The translations under genes were made by a program, and so were the position numbers. The notes under the pieces were generated by a model, which saw only the letters and a list, made by a program, of their open reading frames with translations, made no database searches and was not told the origin of the DNA. A DNA stretch of 42,174 nucleotides from Companilactobacillus crustorum JCM 15951 (lineage in GTDB: Bacteria > Bacillota > Bacilli > Lactobacillales > Lactobacillaceae), in assembly GCF_001434585.1 (NCBI RefSeq), contig NZ_AZDB01000018.1, positions 1 to 42,174 of the forward strand, written 5' to 3'. Numbering within the stretch: position 1 is the first letter of the stretch; the number at the start of each line of letters is the position of its first letter. This document shows, piece after piece, positions 6,681-14,588 of the stretch.

Positions 6681-8954
6681 TTACTTCTCAGAAATAAGTT
6701 CGGCAGGTTCGCTGTTCAATAAAGGTGAAATATTTTTATCAACGCACAAGGTTAAACTGTGCATAGCTCTGGTACAAATAGTGTAGAGAACATCAACACT
6801 ACGTTGATCAGGATAATTGGTAGCAGAAATGTCATGACCAATTACAGCGTCAAATTCAAGTCCCTTAGCCAAATAAATTGGTAAAATCAAAATTCCCTTA
6901 GGAATGGAACGGAAATCAGCATCAACTAAAGTAACAATCGATTCATCGCTAAAGTGAGTATAAATTTGTTCAGCCTGAGCTTGGTTTCTAGTTAAAATTG
7001 CTACAGTTTCGTATTTTTTATTAAGATCTTTGGCAGTTTCTTTCAAGCCTTGGTAATAATTGTCATCTTCAAAAACTTTAATGACAGGATCTTCGCCTTG
7101 GCGTGAGAAAGCTTTAACTTCATCGCCATTAGGCAACAGTTTGGTAGCAAATTTAGTGATCTCGGCGGTAGAACGATAACTTTGATTGAGGGTAATTGTA
7201 GTTATTCTCTTTTTGCTAAAGAGATCGTTAACTTCTGTAACTAAATCGTTTTGACGATAAGAACTTGTTAATACGTCTTGAGCTCGATCGCCCAAGAGTG
7301 TCATTTTGGCATTAGGGAAGGCATGAGAAATATATTTCAATTGAGCCATTGTGTAGTCTTGAACTTCATCGATAAAGATATGTTGAATGGCATGATTGAT
7401 ACCACCATCGGTAATAATATCGCGAAGATAAAGAATTGCTATAGAATCGCTAAGTTTTAACTTGTGAGATTCTATTTGATCATCAATTGATTCAATCATT
7501 GTCTGCCAAATATTGTCAGAAACTAAGTTTTGCTTCATTGTGCCCAATAAGAAAAGATATTCTTTATAGGGATTGAAGAAATAGTTATTGAGCAAGGCAT
7601 TATAGATAGGAGCATAGCGTTCACGTAAGAATTCTTCTGCAATAATTTCACGTTGGTTCGAAGATTCCTCAATATTATGATCAGTAATGATCTGTTGGAA
7701 ATCTTCATCTGAAAGATTATCAATTTCTGCTTGAACCCAATCTTCATTACGATCTTCATGGATTCGTTTTTGAAGTTGTTTAATTAAGATGTTTTTAGTT
7801 TTGAGGAAGCGGTCAGGAATGTGATAAGCATGGTTAACATGATCATAGATATCTGAAATTTCCTCTTTAGTAAAGAATGGTTTACCTTCAAAAATAACAT
7901 TTTCAAAATGCAAAATATGTTCGGGATGTTGTTCTTCAAGTTCCTGCAATTTATCTAAGAAGTCGCCACTTTCTTTATACAAACGCATCTTGATAGCTGT
8001 ACTAGGAAGATTATGTTCATCTCTTTCATAACGTTCAAAGAGTGTTTCAACCTGAACTCCGGTTAGACGTAAGAAAATGAACTCGTTTAAAGTAACTTGG
8101 CGCATATTTCTTTCACCTAAACTAGGCAAAACTTCAGAAATATAGTTACTGAATAATTTATTGGGTGAGAACAAAACAATATTGTCCGCATTCATTGTTG
8201 AACGGCTGTGGTAGAGCAAGTAAGCAACACGTTGCAAGATAGCTGATGTTTTACCAGAGCCAGCAACACCTTGGACTAATAGGACGTCAGAGTGAGTATC
8301 ACGGATGATTGTATTTTGTTCATGCTGAATGGTAGCAACAATATTTTTTAAGTATTCGTCGCTGTATTCGCTTAAGACAGATTGGAGTATTTCATCGCCG
8401 ACGGTTTCGTTGGTATCGAACATGGTACGAATTTTGTTATGAACGATTTGAAATTGACGTTTTTTCTTTAAATCGACCTCGGCAGTTCCATTAGGTGTTT
8501 GGTAATGAACTTTGCCTAACATTCCGTTGTAATAAATACCTGAAATAGGAGCACGCCAATCGTAAATCAAAAATTCGCCATCATCATCCTGAAGGGTAGA
8601 AGTACCTATATAAAGCGTGTCTTTTTCACCATCTTCAACAATATCGATTCTGCCAAAATAAGGCGATCCTTGTAAGTTTTCGAGTTTCAAGCGATTAGAA
8701 TTTAAAATATTTTCATTTTCAACAGCCAAAGCCACCAACTGTTTCTGTTGTTGAACAGAGGCGTTAGTTTCCATTTGGTCATCGACTTCGGTAGTATTGA
8801 CTTTGGTATTTTCACCATAGTTACGCTCAATTCGATTTGTTTCTTGATGAGTTTGTTCAATACTTTGATCAACACGTTCAATTTTGTCATCAATTTTTTT
8901 AGCAACTGAATTAACACGTTCTTGTTCTTCAGCTTTGGTTTGGTTAATCGTCAT
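6681..8954 (-). CDS. helD: RNA polymerase recycling motor ATPase HelD
   Basis: 757 residues, superfamily 1 (UvrD/Rep-like) ATPase. An N-terminal coiled-coil arm (about 1-75, Glu/Lys/Gln-rich) precedes the HelD-type segment GEFLIYDWRAPISGIYYNG. Walker A VQGVAGSGKTSAIL lies at about 229-242, and motif II is seen as HIFIDEVQDYTMAQLKYI. Motif IV-VI regions follow: LNQSYRSTAEI, LPIYLAKGLEFDAVIGHD and YTICTRAMHSLTL. The known role in Bacillus is to bind stalled RNA polymerase, prise out nucleic acid and recycle the enzyme using ATP. A GTG nine bases upstream is part of the SD (GAGAGG), so ATG 8954 is used. The gene is divergent from trpS. Confidence 0.9.
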   Translation of the reverse strand: MTINQTKAEEQERVNSVAKKIDDKIERVDQSIEQTHQETNRIERNYGENTKVNTTEVDDQMETNASVQQQKQLVALAVENENILNSNRLKLENLQGSPYFGRIDIVEDGEKDTLYIGTSTLQDDDGEFLIYDWRAPISGIYYNGMLGKVHYQTPNGTAEVDLKKKRQFQIVHNKIRTMFDTNETVGDEILQSVLSEYSDEYLKNIVATIQHEQNTIIRDTHSDVLLVQGVAGSGKTSAILQRVAYLLYHSRSTMNADNIVLFSPNKLFSNYISEVLPSLGERNMRQVTLNEFIFLRLTGVQVETLFERYERDEHNLPSTAIKMRLYKESGDFLDKLQELEEQHPEHILHFENVIFEGKPFFTKEEISDIYDHVNHAYHIPDRFLKTKNILIKQLQKRIHEDRNEDWVQAEIDNLSDEDFQQIITDHNIEESSNQREIIAEEFLRERYAPIYNALLNNYFFNPYKEYLFLLGTMKQNLVSDNIWQTMIESIDDQIESHKLKLSDSIAILYLRDIITDGGINHAIQHIFIDEVQDYTMAQLKYISHAFPNAKMTLLGDRAQDVLTSSYRQNDLVTEVNDLFSKKRITTITLNQSYRSTAEITKFATKLLPNGDEVKAFSRQGEDPVIKVFEDDNYYQGLKETAKDLNKKYETVAILTRNQAQAEQIYTHFSDESIVTLVDADFRSIPKGILILPIYLAKGLEFDAVIGHDISATNYPDQRSVDVLYTICTRAMHSLTLCVDKNISPLLNSEPAELISEK

Positions 8955-8969
8955 TAAAAACACCTCTCG

Positions 8970-8998
8970 TTGACAATTTGTCGGTTTTTAATTATGCT
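8970..8998 (+). promoter_or_regulatory. trpS promoter with an overlapping palindrome
   Basis: Consensus TTGACA (8970-8975), 17-bp spacer, TATGCT (8993-8998). Transcription would start near 9005 and enter the T-box leader. The 11-bp palindrome GACAATTTGTC (8972-8982) overlaps the -35 box and sits only 18 bases from the divergent helD start, a possible operator. Confidence 0.75.
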
Positions 8999-9004
8999 AA
9001 TAGC

Positions 9005-9225
9005 AATTAGAGTACATTAAATCATAGACATTTTTGAGTACTAATTCAAGTAAGTTAGTTCAGAGAATAACTCCATGGCTGGAAGAGTTATTAACCTTGA
9101 TTTAGGAAATGGGTACGGGTGGCTACCTTATAGCTTTGAGTGGTAGATTATTTAGATCTACAAAACAGGTGGCACCACGTGTAAGCGTCCTATTATTTTA
9201 TATGAATAATAGGACGCTTTTTTAT
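9005..9225 (+). promoter_or_regulatory. tryptophan T-box riboswitch leader
   Basis: The conserved T-box core AGGTGGCACCACG is at 9167-9179. The bulge bases UGGC (9170-9173) can pair with a tRNA 3' end GCCA, as expected for tRNA-Trp with G73. It is followed by a terminator with a 13-bp stem (GCGTCCTATTATT at 9185-9197 with 9205-9217) and T6. Upstream, AGAGA and an ATAACTC/GAGTTAT stem (about 9067-9089) fit Stem I. GGAAATGG puts a candidate UGG (Trp) specifier at 9110-9112. Uncharged tRNA-Trp would stabilise the antiterminator and raise trpS expression. The specifier placement is by eye. Confidence 0.9.
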
Positions 9226-9305
9226 TACTGCAAGGTTAATACTTTAACAGCTCTTGATCAAAAACTCAAATTTGTTAACTTTAATGATAGTCCAGGAGGA
9301 GAAAC

Positions 9306-10322
9306 ATGAAAACAAATACAATTTTAACTGGTGATCGTCCAACCGGAAAATTACACATTGGGCATTACTTAGGATCTTTAAAAAATCGAGTAAAGCTTCA
9401 AAATGAAGGTAAGTATAAGATGTTTATCATGATTGCTGATATGCAAGCATTTACTGATAACGCTCGAAATCCTGAAAAAGTTCGTAATAGTTTGATTCAA
9501 GTAGCGCTTGATTATCTTTCTGTAGGAATTGATCCAAGTAAAACTAATATTTTAGTACAATCACAGATTCCAGCTTTGAATGAATTAACAATGTATTATC
9601 TTGATTTGGTTTCTGTTTCTCGTCTGGAAAGAAATCCAACAGTTAAATCTGAAATTCGACAAAAGAGTTTTGGTGAAAGTATCCCTGCTGGATTTTTAAC
9701 ATATCCAGTCAGTCAAACCGCTGATATTACCGCTTTTAAAGCTGATACTGTTCCTGTCGGCGATGACCAAGAGCCAATGATGGAACAAGCTCGTGAAATC
9801 GTGCGAACTTTTAACAATACCTATAATGTTGATACATTGGTTGAGCCAGAGGGCTATTTCCCACCAAAGGGTCAAGGTAGATTACCTGGAATCGATGGCA
9901 ATGCTAAGATGAGTAAATCATTGGGAAATTGTATCTATCTATCAGATCCAGCTGATGTGGTAACTAAGAAGATTATGTCTATGTATACTGATCCTGATCA
10001 CATCCATGTTGAGGATCCCGGTAAAATTGAAGGCAATACTGTCTTTACATATCTTGATGCATTTGGAACTGATAAGGAAAAGATTGCTGAATTGAAAGCA
10101 CAATATCAAGCTGGTGGTTTGGGTGATGTTAAAGTTAAACGTTACTTGAATGATGTTTTGCAAGAAATCCTTGAACCAATTCGAAATCGTCGTGCAGAAT
10201 ACGAAAAGGATATTCCTGGTGTTTACGATATTTTGAAAAAGGGTAGCGATAACGCTAACATCGTTGCTAATCAAACTTTAACAGAAGTTAGAAAAGCCAT
10301 TGGCGTTAATTATTTTGACTAG
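9306..10322 (+). CDS. trpS: tryptophanyl-tRNA synthetase
   Basis: 338 residues, the usual size of bacterial TrpRS. Class I signatures are intact: KLHIGHYLGS with HIGH at 17-20 and AKMSKSLGN with KMSKS at 201-205. GDRPTGKLH at the N terminus and VPVGDDQEPMMEQARE are typical of the enzyme. It charges tRNA-Trp with tryptophan in the cytoplasm using ATP. SD AGGAGGAG lies seven bases before ATG. It is a single-gene unit controlled by the T-box leader and closed by the terminator at 10355-10406. Confidence 0.98.
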   Translation: MKTNTILTGDRPTGKLHIGHYLGSLKNRVKLQNEGKYKMFIMIADMQAFTDNARNPEKVRNSLIQVALDYLSVGIDPSKTNILVQSQIPALNELTMYYLDLVSVSRLERNPTVKSEIRQKSFGESIPAGFLTYPVSQTADITAFKADTVPVGDDQEPMMEQAREIVRTFNNTYNVDTLVEPEGYFPPKGQGRLPGIDGNAKMSKSLGNCIYLSDPADVVTKKIMSMYTDPDHIHVEDPGKIEGNTVFTYLDAFGTDKEKIAELKAQYQAGGLGDVKVKRYLNDVLQEILEPIRNRRAEYEKDIPGVYDILKKGSDNANIVANQTLTEVRKAIGVNYFD

Positions 10323-10354
10323 TTTCTGAAAACAAAAAATATTTTTTCTGAAAA

Positions 10355-10406
10355 ATGCTATGCTTAACTCTTGATTTTATCAAGAGTCGGGTATAGCATA
10401 TTTTTT
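10355..10406 (+). terminator. trpS terminator
   Basis: Long hairpin ATGCTAT...ACTCTTGA / TCAAGAGT...TATAGCAT (10355-10399) followed by T6. Confidence 0.9.
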
Positions 10407-10452
10407 GTTGTAAAAAAATGAAAAGTTTTTTTTAATAAAATGAGGTAAATTT

Positions 10453-10890
10453 ATGGATGATTATAATTTAGTTGGTTTCGTAATGAAATATACTCAAATT
10501 AAAAGGCGTATTGCGGCTTTTTATCTAAAGGATAAAGGTCTTAATACTTTTGAGAGTATCCTTTTAGCAATTGTCTATAAAAAGCATGAATGCAGTCAGG
10601 ATAAAATTGGAGAAATCACTTTATCTGATGGTGCAATCATCGCTCGTTCATTAAAGAAACTTGAAGATCATGGTTTTGTTTTTCGATATCCTGATCCCAG
10701 TAATGGACGTAAGAAGATTGTAAAAATTACCGAAACAGGGGAAAAGTTTTACGATGTGATTCGAAATGCTTTTCAAAAAGGCAATAGTACAATGTTCAAG
10801 GGAATCAGCTTTGAGGAACAAAAGCAACTAGAGAGTATATTAGAAAAGGTTTATAAAAACTTAGACAACATCGAGATACCTTCTAAATAA
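10453..10890 (+). CDS. MarR-family regulator
   Basis: 145 residues with a winged-helix MarR layout: N-terminal helix, GLNTFESILLAIVYK, recognition helix LSDGAIIARSLKKLEDHGFVFR, wing DPSNGRKKIVKITETGEKFYD and C-terminal dimer helix. It lies 24 bases upstream of an EmrB/QacA-type exporter and is co-oriented with it, the standard arrangement for a ligand-responsive repressor controlling its own drug-efflux operon. TGAGGT provides a moderate SD. The inducer is unknown. Confidence 0.9.
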   Translation: MDDYNLVGFVMKYTQIKRRIAAFYLKDKGLNTFESILLAIVYKKHECSQDKIGEITLSDGAIIARSLKKLEDHGFVFRYPDPSNGRKKIVKITETGEKFYDVIRNAFQKGNSTMFKGISFEEQKQLESILEKVYKNLDNIEIPSK

Positions 10891-10914
10891 AATAGAAAAA
10901 AGGAGTTTATTATT

Positions 10915-12420
10915 ATGGTAAGTAATAATAAAGCAATTGTGGATGCACATGGAAAAACATTTAATCGTAACCTTCTGGTTTTGGTTTTACTTGTTGGTAC
11001 ATTCTGTACTGTTTTAAACGGTACAATTTTAACTACCGCTTTCCCAACCTTAATGAAGGAATTTAGTGTTACAACTTCTGATGTTCAGTGGTTGACAACT
11101 GGTTTCTTGATGGTTAACGGTATTATGATTCCTGTTACTGCTTGGTTAAGTAACAACTTTAGTACAAAGATTTTATATATTATCGCAATGTCGACTTTCT
11201 TAGTCGGTACAATTATGTGTTTTGTGGCACCAAGTTTTGGCGTGATTTTGGCAGGACGTTTGATTCAAGCAGTCGGCGTTGGTATTACAATGCCATTGAT
11301 GCAAGTTGTTATGCTGTCAATATTCCCTGCTAATCAGCGTGGTGCTGCCATGGGTCTGGGTGGTTTAGTTATTGGTTTAGCCCCTGCTATTGGACCTACG
11401 CTTTCAGGATTTATCATTGATAACTTCACATGGAGAGATTTGTTTGGAATGATCATTCCAATTGTTATTTTAGTTTTGATCTTGGCCTGTATCTTTATGA
11501 GACCAGTTATTCAAACTCATCGTACGAAACTTGATGTTTTGTCCTTGATCGAGTCAACCGTTGGATTTGGTGCCATTTTGTATGGCTTCTCATCTGTTGG
11601 TAACGACGGCTGGGGTTCAATAACCGTTATTGGTTCAATTGTGGCTGGTATTATATTTATTCTATTGTTTGGTTTCCGTCAATTACATATGGATAAACCT
11701 TTCTTGGAATTACGAGTTTTCACAGAAAAGAAATTTGCTATCGCCGCAGCTTTGTCATCAGTTACAAATATGGCAATGATCGGTGTTGAAATGGTTCTAC
11801 CATTGTACCTTCAGATTGTTAAAGGTATGTCAGCTTTCCACTCAGGATTAACGCTTCTACCAGGTGCTTTGATGATTGGTATCATGAGTCCTATCACTGG
11901 TAATGCCTTTGATAAGTTTGGACCTAAGGATTTGGCACGTATGGGTATGTTCTTATTGACTGCCGGTACAATTCCTTTCTTATTCCTAACTAAGTCAACA
12001 CCAGTTCTTGATATTGTTGTTCTTTATATGATTCGTATGTTCGGTATTTCTATGGTTTTGATGCCTGTTACAACCGATGGTATGAATGCTTTGCCATTTA
12101 ACTTAATGAGTCATGGTACTGCTGTTAATAACACAGTTCGCCAAGTCTTCAGTTCTATGGGTACGGCTATTTTGGTTAGTGTTCTAACTAACGTTACAAA
12201 CAATTTAAAGCCTGGAAAATCATTATTAGCTCAATCACCATTGAAATATAAGGATCATTTTTTCAATGCTACTTTAAGTGGATACCACGCTGCCTTTGCG
12301 GTCGCTATTTTGTTCTGTGTGATTGGTTATCTGATTAGTTTAATGGTTACTAACAGTTCAAAATCAAAATCAGTTGATGTTGATACATTAAAGAAAACAA
12401 GATTGGCAGGTGATAAATAA
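10915..12420 (+). CDS. EmrB/QacA-type MFS multidrug exporter (DHA2, 14 TM)
   Basis: 501 residues with about 14 hydrophobic helices. DHA2 motifs are visible: the N-terminal LNGTILTTAFPTLMKEF helix with DVQWLTTGFLMVNG, GRLIQAVGVGITMPLM in helix 4 and the motif-C-like antiporter helix LVIGLAPAIGPTLSGFI with FTWRDLF after it. Such pumps expel cationic dyes, drugs or bile salts in exchange for protons. SD AAGGAG lies before ATG 10915. The stop overlaps the next gene by one base (TAATG), so MarR, pump and DUF4811 protein form one operon. The substrate is not inferable. Confidence 0.92.
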   Translation: MVSNNKAIVDAHGKTFNRNLLVLVLLVGTFCTVLNGTILTTAFPTLMKEFSVTTSDVQWLTTGFLMVNGIMIPVTAWLSNNFSTKILYIIAMSTFLVGTIMCFVAPSFGVILAGRLIQAVGVGITMPLMQVVMLSIFPANQRGAAMGLGGLVIGLAPAIGPTLSGFIIDNFTWRDLFGMIIPIVILVLILACIFMRPVIQTHRTKLDVLSLIESTVGFGAILYGFSSVGNDGWGSITVIGSIVAGIIFILLFGFRQLHMDKPFLELRVFTEKKFAIAAALSSVTNMAMIGVEMVLPLYLQIVKGMSAFHSGLTLLPGALMIGIMSPITGNAFDKFGPKDLARMGMFLLTAGTIPFLFLTKSTPVLDIVVLYMIRMFGISMVLMPVTTDGMNALPFNLMSHGTAVNNTVRQVFSSMGTAILVSVLTNVTNNLKPGKSLLAQSPLKYKDHFFNATLSGYHAAFAVAILFCVIGYLISLMVTNSSKSKSVDVDTLKKTRLAGDK

Positions 12421-13151
12421 TGATATTAGTTTCAATTCTAATTTGCGCAGGTTTGGCTTATTACTTCGCCGTATTTTTGAAAAATAAAAAAGTCGGTTAT
12501 GGACTATCATTTACATTTATTGCCTTGTTTATTATTAGTTTGGTTTTATTAGTGTCAAATGAGTATGGACACTTTGGAATGCAAAAGGTTGATGATGAAA
12601 AGACTTATCAAATTCAATCAGTTCAAAAAGGTTCTAAACTTTTGCTAAAGAAGGAACTTGGTACTAGTGGCAAAGAGGATGTCTATGTTTATCGGACACC
12701 TGAAACAGCTAATAAAAAGAAACCTACTACAACTAAAGTTGATTATAATGTTAAGAACGTAGTTAAGACTGGTAATTATTCAGCCGCTACATTAACTAAG
12801 AAAACAACTCGTTGGGAATATAAGAATGACTTTTATTCATTTCTATTTGGAATTTCCGACAATAATAAAGAATTTGTCAAACAAACAAATACCTTTAAAG
12901 TCGGTAAAGATTGGTTAGTCTTGACAACAACTCAAGCTAGTCAACTACAAAAGAAAATGAAGAGTAAATCATTCCAAGCTCAAATGAAGCAAGATGGTGC
13001 AGCTTATGTTAAAGCAGCAGTAACTAAAGCAATGCAAACCAATCCTTCAATGAGTGCTGATCAACAGAAACAAGTTACACAACAAGCTGAAAAAGCCTTT
13101 AAGGCTGAAGCTCAAGCTAAATTGATCCAAGAAATTAAAAGTCAAAAATAA
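12420..13151 (+). CDS. DUF4811-like membrane-anchored protein
   Basis: 243 residues. Two N-terminal membrane helices (about 1-20 and 28-47) are followed by an extracellular-looking region rich in Lys, Thr and Gln. This contains a beta-rich part (KTYQIQSVQKGSKLLLKKEL; EDVYVYRTPE; KDWLVLTTTQ) and a long C-terminal helix with AQMKQDGAAYVKAAVTKAM. I match it to DUF4811, a Lactobacillales family found next to EmrB-type pumps; no biochemical function is established. Translational coupling through TAATG to the exporter makes an accessory role in efflux the natural inference. Confidence 0.75.
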   Translation: MILVSILICAGLAYYFAVFLKNKKVGYGLSFTFIALFIISLVLLVSNEYGHFGMQKVDDEKTYQIQSVQKGSKLLLKKELGTSGKEDVYVYRTPETANKKKPTTTKVDYNVKNVVKTGNYSAATLTKKTTRWEYKNDFYSFLFGISDNNKEFVKQTNTFKVGKDWLVLTTTQASQLQKKMKSKSFQAQMKQDGAAYVKAAVTKAMQTNPSMSADQQKQVTQQAEKAFKAEAQAKLIQEIKSQK

Positions 13152-13162
13152 TTTAGAATATT

Positions 13163-13217
13163 AAAAAGCTGAGAGTCGAATCTATGAATATTTCATAGTC
13201 CGATATCTCAGCTTTTT
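13163..13217 (+). terminator. terminator of the marR-MFS-DUF4811 operon
   Basis: AAAAGCTGAGA (from 13164) pairs with TCTCAGCTTTT (13206-13216) around an internal CTATGAAT/ATTTCATAG hairpin, ending in a T-run. Confidence 0.88.
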
Positions 13218-13356
13218 TGTCTAAAATGACCTAAATTTAATTGGAAATTATAATGAATTATATAATATGAATTTATTGTTTTCATAAGAAATAATAAATT
13301 TATATATTGCTATTTCTGTTCAATTATCTCATACTATTTCCTTGAAAGGGAAAAAT

Positions 13357-14577
13357 ATGGGGATGAAGAGAAAATTACTTTATGCAACTCTGTTTGCGTC
13401 TAGTTGTCTTTTTTCAACGAACGTTGTTAAAGCTGATCAAGTAGATGTCAATCAGGAAACGAATGTAGCTCAAAATACTGCAGCGAATACTCAAGGCGAT
13501 ACGGAAACTAATACTGATGATCAAGCGACAGTTAATATTAAGACTGATCAAACTGATGAGGTCACGAAAACAAGCAATCAAGCTCAAGACATGGTGACGG
13601 ATACTCAGCAGACACAGTCAGAAAACAGTCAGCCAGCTGGACAAAATGTAGCAGATCAATCGGTTGATGGCGTTTATACAACTAATAGTACAACTAGTTA
13701 TATTCCGCTATATACAGCAGACGGAAATGTTATAACGGGACGTGGCTTGTCAGGCAATAGTGGATGGTATGCAGACACTCTGCACAATTTTAATGGTACG
13801 AATTATTATCGGGTTTCAACATCGGAATATGCAAACTCAAATGATGGAACTTTCCAATCATATGTACAGCCATATCAAGGCGATGCAACCATAGTTTATA
13901 AGGCTGGAGCTAGTGTGCATTCATTTAATAGTTACGGTAATCGTGCAGTTTATGAAGGTAACAATTTGGATACGGGAACTAGTTGGAAAATTAGCAATCA
14001 TGCTTTGATTGGTGGTAAGGAATGGTATCAAATTAGTTCAGATACTTGGTTGCCACAAGATTATGTAGTTGTTAATAATGGTCAATATAAAGATGCTGAT
14101 TGGATTACGGGAGTACCTTTGATTGCTCAACGTCCAGAGTTACCTAATGGTTGTGAAATTACAGCTGTGACTATGATGTTGCAATATGCTGGTGCAAATG
14201 TCGATAAGATGCAAATGGCCCGTGAAATGCCACGAAGCAGTGATCCTAATTATGGTTATATTGGTCAACCATGGGATTCGACTGGGATTACAATTTTTCC
14301 ATCAGCATTGATGGGCTTAGTTGAAAAATATACTGGGACAGCCAAGAATCTTACTGGACAAGGTTTTGATGCGATAAAGTATCAAATTAATTTAGGGCAT
14401 CCAGTTGTTACATGGAATACGCTTTATGGATTTCCATATCACGCTTTAGTAGTTACGGGTTACGATTCAAAATATGTATATTATAACGATTGCTGGACTG
14501 ATCAAACCCTTCAAATGGGGATTGACCAATTTATCAATAATTGGAACACACAAAATAGACGTGCAATAAGTTATTAG
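13357..14577 (+). CDS. secreted C39-like cysteine peptidase with SLAP-like wall modules
   Basis: 406 residues. A signal peptide ends at about VVKA. A Gln/Thr/Asp-rich disordered linker runs to about 100. Two SLAP-like modules (PLYTADGNVITGRGLSGNSGWYAD and ATIVYKAGASVHSFNSYGNRAVY) cover about 105-245. A C-terminal peptidase C39-like domain has Cys266 in PNGCEIT, His362 in YHALVV and an Asn/Asp in YYNDCW. SLAP modules are known to attach proteins to lactobacillar walls. The C39-like domain is a papain-fold hydrolase of the PF13529 type, probably acting on peptidoglycan peptides or proteins outside the cell; the substrate is unknown. TTG at 13342 is in frame but GAAAGGG (13344-13350) fits ATG 13357. 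The next gene is 11 bases downstream and shares the N-terminal plan. Confidence 0.85.
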   Translation: MGMKRKLLYATLFASSCLFSTNVVKADQVDVNQETNVAQNTAANTQGDTETNTDDQATVNIKTDQTDEVTKTSNQAQDMVTDTQQTQSENSQPAGQNVADQSVDGVYTTNSTTSYIPLYTADGNVITGRGLSGNSGWYADTLHNFNGTNYYRVSTSEYANSNDGTFQSYVQPYQGDATIVYKAGASVHSFNSYGNRAVYEGNNLDTGTSWKISNHALIGGKEWYQISSDTWLPQDYVVVNNGQYKDADWITGVPLIAQRPELPNGCEITAVTMMLQYAGANVDKMQMAREMPRSSDPNYGYIGQPWDSTGITIFPSALMGLVEKYTGTAKNLTGQGFDAIKYQINLGHPVVTWNTLYGFPYHALVVTGYDSKYVYYNDCWTDQTLQMGIDQFINNWNTQNRRAISY

Positions 14578-14588
14578 GGGATAAAAGA

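Noticed and set aside
9109-9309. 66-codon open frame over the T-box leader
   Set aside because: It covers the T-box core and terminator stem, lacks a ribosome site and has no protein-like composition.
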